Below, piece after piece: positions 14,148-15,117 of a DNA stretch of 15,117 nucleotides. The stretch lies in NCBI GenBank assembly GCA_947372365.1, contig CANBTK010000004.1:1-15117 (forward strand), written 5' to 3'. The stretch is from Flavipsychrobacter stenotrophus. GTDB taxonomy: Bacteria > Bacteroidota > Bacteroidia > Chitinophagales > Chitinophagaceae. The notes under the pieces were generated by a model that saw only the letters and a list, made by a program, of their open reading frames with translations, did not search any database and was not told the origin of the DNA. Positions within the stretch are counted from its first letter, which is position 1, and every line of letters begins with the position of its first letter. A program made the position numbers and the translations under genes.

Positions 14148-15117
14148 ATGGAAGATCAGATAAAACAAACTCCTGGCCCAAAACCCGGAAATAATGACCC
14201 GAATCAAAGAAAAGGCCCTAAGTTCAATATATACTGGGTGTACGGGCTTATAGTCCTTATCATACTTGGGGTGCAGTTTTACGGGGGCAATTTCAACCCA
14301 CTAGGTGCAGAGCGCAGTTTCCAGGACTTCAAAATGTATAACGACAGCGGCAAAGTCGCCAAGTTAAAAGTCATCAACAACGACCATGTTGAAGTATACT
14401 TTAAAAACAACGTAGCGCTTCCGCAGGTACCCGGCTCCAAGCCGCCTATGGTTGCAGTAAGCAACGACAAAACACCTGCATTCGAGTTTAAAATCGGCAC
14501 TATTGAGCAGTTCAGCAAAGAACTGTCAGAGTACGAAAAAAACACGCCTACAGCAGGGCATGTACCGGTATTTTATGACCAGCAACCCGATTACATACAT
14601 GTAATCATGCAGTTCCTGCTGCCAATCATCTTCCTCGTGGCAATATGGTTCCTCATATTCCGCAAGATGGGCTCAGGCGGCGGCGCAGGTGGCGCAGGCG
14701 GTATTTTCAATATCGGCAAATCAAAAGCGCAGTTGTTTGAAAAAGGCACTCGCGTAAACATCACATTTAACGATGTCGCTGGCCTGGACGAAGCTAAAGT
14801 GGAAGTAATGGAAATCGTTGACTTTCTGAAAAACCCTAAAAAATATACCGCACTGGGTGGTAAAATACCTAAAGGTGCTTTGTTGGTAGGCCCTCCGGGT
14901 ACAGGTAAAACCCTGCTTGCCAAAGCAATGGCAGGCGAAGCGCAGGTGCCTTTCTACTCTATGTCAGGCTCAGATTTCGTTGAGCTTTTTGTGGGTGTAG
15001 GTGCAAGCCGCGTTCGTGATTTGTTCAAACAGGCAAGGGAAAAAGCGCCATGTATCGTATTCATTGATGAAATAGACGCAATAGGCCGCGCAAGGGGCAA
15101 AAACGTGATGATGAGCA
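14148..15117 (+). CDS. ftsH: ATP-dependent zinc metalloprotease FtsH, N-terminal part (cut by window end)
   Basis: The window holds 323 codons from the ATG at 14148; the protein continues past the edge. FtsH is a hexameric inner-membrane AAA+ protease that extracts and degrades membrane and cytoplasmic proteins. A Pro/Asn/Lys-rich cytoplasmic tail (1-27) precedes membrane helix 1 (about 28-46). A periplasmic domain follows (about 47-148), then helix 2 (about 149-171) and a Gly-rich linker. The AAA domain begins near [15 protein letters not shown]. Walker A G-P-P-G-T-G-K-T is at 248-255, and Walker B V-F-I-D-E-I-D at 304-310. The pore-loop motif falls between them in [14 protein letters not shown]. 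The zinc-binding HExxH site would lie beyond the window. No defect is visible in the part present. Confidence 0.97.
   Translation, partial: MEDQIKQTPGPKPGNNDPNQRKGPKFNIYWVYGLIVLIILGVQFYGGNFNPLGAERSFQDFKMYNDSGKVAKLKVINNDHVEVYFKNNVALPQVPGSKPPMVAVSNDKTPAFEFKIGTIEQFSKELSEYEKNTPTAGHVPVFYDQQPDYIHVIMQFLLPIIFLVAIWFLIFRKMGSGGGAGGAGGIFNIGKSKAQLFEKGTRVNITFNDVAGLDEAKVEVMEIVDFLKNPKKYTALGGKIPKGALLVGPPGTGKTLLAKAMAGEAQVPFYSMSGSDFVELFVGVGASRVRDLFKQAREKAPCIVFIDEIDAIGRARGKNVMMS

Overview
The window looks like chromosomal DNA of a member of the Bacteroidota, probably a Chitinophagaceae-like lineage (the lineage is an inference). Reasons: several genes are preceded by the Bacteroidota -7 promoter element TAnnTTTG, two proteins end in type IX secretion (T9SS) type A sorting domains, there is a TonB-dependent receptor with a carboxypeptidase-regulatory-like N-terminal domain, and the birA / rsfS / ftsH arrangement is typical of the phylum. 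No tRNA, rRNA, CRISPR array or insertion sequence was seen.

Layout. Bases 1-5756 hold four plus-strand genes: the C-terminal part of an OmpP1/FadL-type outer-membrane protein, a family 9 (heptosyltransferase-like) glycosyltransferase, a TonB-dependent receptor, and a small membrane-anchored c-type haem-binding protein. A short non-coding stretch with a roughly 10-bp-periodic CTTTGCG repeat (5845-5881) separates them from a minus-strand block. Read in its own direction, that block is an ECF sigma factor (11711-11115), then six bases later a very large protein (11108-8043), a hairpin terminator (about 7977-8001), and a secreted six-bladed NHL-propeller protein (7866-5929). A 303-base intergenic region separates the sigma factor from a divergent plus-strand gene for a secreted choice-of-anchor-J-like / T9SS protein (12015-12893). 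The right end is housekeeping: biotin-protein ligase birA (minus), divergent rsfS (ribosome silencing factor), and the first 323 codons of ftsH, cut by the window edge.

The most interesting unit is the sigma factor plus the 1021-residue protein. The latter has a short N-terminal segment with a P-P-P-S-V-W motif, one membrane helix at residues 50-69 preceded by basic residues (N-terminus in the cytoplasm), about 685 residues of Ala/Lys/Thr-rich, cysteine-free, apparently disordered sequence, and a C-terminal beta-barrel of about 260 residues. As one polypeptide it would span the inner membrane, the periplasm and the outer membrane. This matches the dual membrane-spanning anti-sigma factors (Dma) that, as I recall, were described with ECF21-type sigma factors in Bacteroides thetaiotaomicron. 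Here the linker is exceptionally long. The model is that the barrel senses outer-membrane or surface state and the N-terminus holds or releases the sigma factor. Flanking secreted T9SS proteins are candidate regulon members, but only by position.

The genome also appears to use very short 5' leaders. The -7 elements sit 0-26 bases from the start codon in several genes, and two genes (the sigma factor and rsfS) seem to use TTG starts.
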